A DNA stretch of 64,000 nucleotides from Jaminaea rosea (Eukaryota > Basidiomycota > Exobasidiomycetes > Microstromatales), in assembly GCF_003144245.1 (NCBI RefSeq), contig NW_020289975.1:1073496-1137495 (forward strand), written 5' to 3'. Positions 61,344 through 64,000 of the stretch are shown piece after piece. Position 1 is the stretch's first letter; each line of letters begins with the position of its first letter. Below the pieces are notes generated by a model. The model made no database searches, was not told where the DNA came from, and was given only the letters and a program-made list of their open reading frames with translations. Made by a program: the position numbers and the translations under genes.

Positions 61344-62983
61344 ATGACCAGCATAGCATCCTCGTCCAAGCTCACGATGGAAGATACACTCACGCCAGCC
61401 AGTCATGACGCTGTCTCTGCTCTGCCCTCTCTCATCACACCCGCCGAGCTCGAGGGTCTCCTCTCCCTTCCTCGCCTCGAGGCCATCTTCTTTCGCTCCG
61501 TAGCAACGGTACGCCCCGTCGGCCTCTCAAAGCACTGGGCGGTAGCAGCCATTGCTCAGCATCTCAATGCCGCCATATTCGGCCTAGCGCAGAGACAACG
61601 GCGTAGGCAGAGAGAAGATCAGACGAGGCGCGACAGGAACAGCCAACGGAGGAAGAAGAGAAAGGCGCCGAGGGATGGACAAGGGGCAGCAGGTGATGCA
61701 AAGAGGCATAAGACCGAGGGGAGAGGGCAGTCTGAAGCGCTTGAAGATGAGCGACAGAAGCGTGACACCTCAGCCGCTCCGAGCGACAAGACGGCGGGCA
61801 GGTCGAACGCCGGCGATATTGATGAGTCAGATGGTGAGGACAGCAAAGAGGAGGCGGATCCCACGGATGATGAGGATCAAGAAGAGCAAGATGAGGTAGC
61901 ACGACTTCAGCATAGACTCGATATGGCGGGCGTAGAGGGTGGTGGCATCGGCCGGGGCCTCCGACTCGAGGTGACGCCAGGAGCCATCTTAGACAAGCTG
62001 GCCGAGTATTACGATGTCGACACTCTTGACGACATTGTGAGTAATATGCCGTTTCTCAAAGGCTTTCGAGTAGCAAGAGCTGACCGAAAGTCTTTGACTC
62101 TACCTCGCGAATCTCTCAACAGGACGAACGTAGCTTGACGTCCCACCAGCTCGCACCTCATCCCTCCGTCCGGCACGAGGGATACTCCAATGGCCATACT
62201 CGGCCTGGGAACCCCAAGAGGCCAAAGCGAGAAGACGAGGGCAGCGATGAAGACGACGAGGATGAGCCAATTGACTTTGCTCTTGTACCTGGAGACGCAT
62301 ATATGGCACTCGTAGACAAGCGAGCAGGGGCCGATGAAGAGCAAGCAGCACGCGACCACGAGGAATGGGACGACTCGTTGAGCTCGGCCATCTCTGGAGA
62401 CGATGAAGAAGATGAGGAGGAGGAAGATGCGGACGCCAAGGTGAAGACGGAGGACGATGATGAGGTCGAGGAAGATGATGACGACAACGAAGAGGAAGAA
62501 GCCGAAGAAGATGTCTCGTACGAAGACGAGGGCAAGTCTCGAGGCAAGAAGTCACGCTCGAACGCTTCAGCGACGAAACAACGTCCCCCAGCCTCTGCGA
62601 TCCGTAAACAGCCCCAGCAAAGACCAAGCAAAGGACGCCAGTCCGCCTCAAGCCGTGGCGGTAGCTCTCGAGCGCTCAGTGCTGAGAATGAGGACGAAGC
62701 AGAGGAAGGCGATGACGAAGGGGACGAAGAGCAAGAGGGCGATGAGGACATGGAAGAGGAAGCAGAGCCAGCGTCTGGCGCAGAGGAGGCAGATGAAGGT
62801 GACGAAGAGGAGAATGACGAAGCCAACCCTTCTCGTGGCAAAGCTGCCACGTCAAAGCGTGGCGGTCGAGGAGGAGCAAAAGCTTCTCGTGGCAGAGGCA
62901 AAGTATCCAGCAGCACGTCCACGAGAGGCAAGGGCAAAGCCGCCGCAGCTGCACAGCCCCGGAGGACGACGAGGAAGCGCTGA
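61344..62983 (+). CDS. EAF7: NuA4 subunit Eaf7 (MRGBP / CT20 family)
   Basis: Exons 61344-62036 and 62123-62983 (693+861 nt) give 517 residues. The Eaf7/MRGBP module is split by a long charged insertion: LPRLEAIFFRSVATVRPVGL, SKHWAVAAIAQHL, then DKLAEYYDVDTLDDI with the intron, and DERSL. This fits the family pattern of a KPVGxxKH stretch and a YDLExLDERE element. The long tail is very acidic (DDDEVEEDDDDNEEEEAEED) and ends in basic RGG/AKA-rich sequence (RGGRGGAKASRGRGK). NuA4 acetylates histone H4. About 160 bp separate its start from the TFIIE-alpha start, so the two share a promoter region. Confidence 0.85.
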
Positions 62984-63251
62984 TGACTGTTGGAATGGTC
63001 CCCTGCGGGGAGTAGCACTGTACATGTTCACACTCTCGCTCCACTTGCTCTGCCTCGCTCACCGTCATTCGCATCTGCTTCAATCTCAACCATGCGCACT
63101 TCCCCCGATCGTGTGATGGCTGGATGGTATTCACAAAAAAGGAGCAGCATCATCCAGTCGGTATACATATGTAAAGAAAGATCAATGCCACGAGGGGAGG
63201 AAATCTATGCGATGCGCTACGCAGTGCAGGCAACCCGTCTATCCTTCAGGC

Positions 63252-64000
63252 TCACAGTCGCGCCTTTGCCGTTCCCTCGTGCTCCTCATCCTCAGCAAAA
63301 TCTCCTGTAGCCCTCTTACCCTCTGCCCTCAGCTTGCGCCTTCTCTCATCTTCGTCTCGGCGTATCTGATGACGATCACGCTCGTCGTCGGGATGCCATT
63401 GACGAAACTCTCCCGCCGACTTCCAAATGTCGCCGTGCAAGATGTAGTCGCGGTAGAGGATGAAGACCGTTTCTTCTCGGCTGAGGTGGGATGGCGGAGG
63501 CTTGGATGAGGAAGAGCCCTCGTTGTTGTCATTGTTGTCCTCGTCTTCGTCCTCCTCGGCTGCTTGGTACCCTTCAGCTCCAGATGCCTCATGCTCCTCT
63601 GCTTCCTGTTCTCCCTTCTTCCTCTGCAGCTGAAAGGAGGTGACATGCCCACACTTGGGCCACGCCTCCGGCTTTGCCTTGGGTGGATCGACCCAAAGTG
63701 AGTGAACGTTGTTGCCGCTCAAATCCAGCAAGCCCAAATGCAGCAGCATCATGTTCTTCGAAATGCTCTCATCGTCCTCAAACCCCACGTAGAGGTATCG
63801 CTCGCACCTCTTGGCCACACGACGGGCATTCTCCTCGTCCTTCTTGGCTTGAAGGGAGAAGAGGGGATGGTAGAACCAGGCCAGCCAGTCCCTCCCTACG
63901 CCGTAGGGCAGGTCGTACCCTAGGCCGAGGGCGCTGGCTCGAAAGACGCGGTCGGTCTCGAGTGGCTTGACGACTAGCTCGTCGAAAGCGAAGCGGGCCT
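63252..64000 (-). CDS. Unknown protein, N-terminus beyond the right edge
   Basis: The minus-strand frame is open from the window edge to a stop at 63252, about 249 residues. I see WLAWFYHPLFSLQAKKDEEN, YLYVGFEDDESISKNMMLLH and LLDLSGNNVHSLWVDPP, then an acidic low-complexity insert (EEDEDEDNNDNNEGSSSS), followed by EETVFILYRDYILHGDIWKS and a charged tail ending GTAKARL. I do not recognise the family. No signal peptide can be judged because the start is missing. It is convergent with EAF7. Confidence 0.6.
   Translation of the reverse strand, partial: ARFAFDELVVKPLETDRVFRASALGLGYDLPYGVGRDWLAWFYHPLFSLQAKKDEENARRVAKRCERYLYVGFEDDESISKNMMLLHLGLLDLSGNNVHSLWVDPPKAKPEAWPKCGHVTSFQLQRKKGEQEAEEHEASGAEGYQAAEEDEDEDNNDNNEGSSSSKPPPSHLSREETVFILYRDYILHGDIWKSAGEFRQWHPDDERDRHQIRRDEDERRRKLRAEGKRATGDFAEDEEHEGTAKARL

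Noticed and set aside
62158-63018. Long serine-rich minus-strand ORF over EAF7
   Set aside because: It is the antisense of the acidic and basic repeats of EAF7; GAG/GAT codons read backwards as serine-rich sequence.
1-64000. Mobile elements, viral remnants, CRISPR arrays, rRNA
   Set aside because: I saw no reverse transcriptase, transposase, integrase or long terminal repeats, no regularly spaced repeats and no rRNA signature. Only short tandem repeats are present.

Overview
This 64 kb window is nuclear DNA from a basidiomycete fungus, most likely a smut-lineage (Ustilaginomycotina) yeast or plant-associated species; the lineage is my inference. The signs are dense genes on both strands, GC-rich coding sequence, many 60-95 nt introns with GTGAGT-type donors, low-complexity Q/S/A/E-rich proteins, and families such as CsbD/Hmp1 and a Bir1-type protein. 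I found no transposon, viral remnant, rRNA, tRNA or CRISPR array. About 35 loci are supported; many were joined by hand across introns, and the exon sums given keep the frame open from ATG to stop.

Layout, left to right. 0-4 kb: the start of CLF1 running off the left edge, a copper-fist factor, then a tandem pair of small secreted cysteine-containing proteins (2551-4088) with a shared intron position; these are the best candidates for something undescribed. 4.5-15.7 kb: a Q-rich protein, SUS1, BIR1, THO subunit 7 and an RGG-tailed protein. 15.8-21.7 kb: three neighbouring secretory genes (phytase-like phosphatase, multicopper oxidase, unknown secreted protein). 21.9-31.2 kb: FEN1, EAF6, a decayed membrane-protein gene, a WW-domain protein and meiotic MSH5. 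31.2-41.1 kb: a mitochondrial ABC1/UbiB kinase, phosphoglucomutase, a DUF4203/TMEM198-like membrane protein, THG1 and a CsbD-like protein. 41.3-49.7 kb: an arrestin-related adaptor, a short Nas2-like protein, a SET/NAP histone chaperone and an MFS transporter. 50.3-55.7 kb: a damaged small gene, a TDT (SSU1/SLAC1-type) transporter and a disordered protein. 56.2-64 kb: a Gfo/Idh/MocA dehydrogenase, GPI8, VMA8, TFIIE-alpha, EAF7 and an unknown partial gene at the right edge.

Most genes are housekeeping. Nuclear gene-expression factors are frequent (SUS1, THO7, CLF1, EAF6, EAF7, TFIIE-alpha, SET/NAP), but they are scattered and nothing shows they form one functional cluster. The items most worth a second look are the tandem secreted pair, a phosphoglucomutase stop codon placed alone in its own exon, a GG instead of GT splice donor in MSH5, a Bir1 whose first BIR domain has lost its zinc ligands, a Nas2-like protein without a PDZ domain, and two loci with signs of decay.
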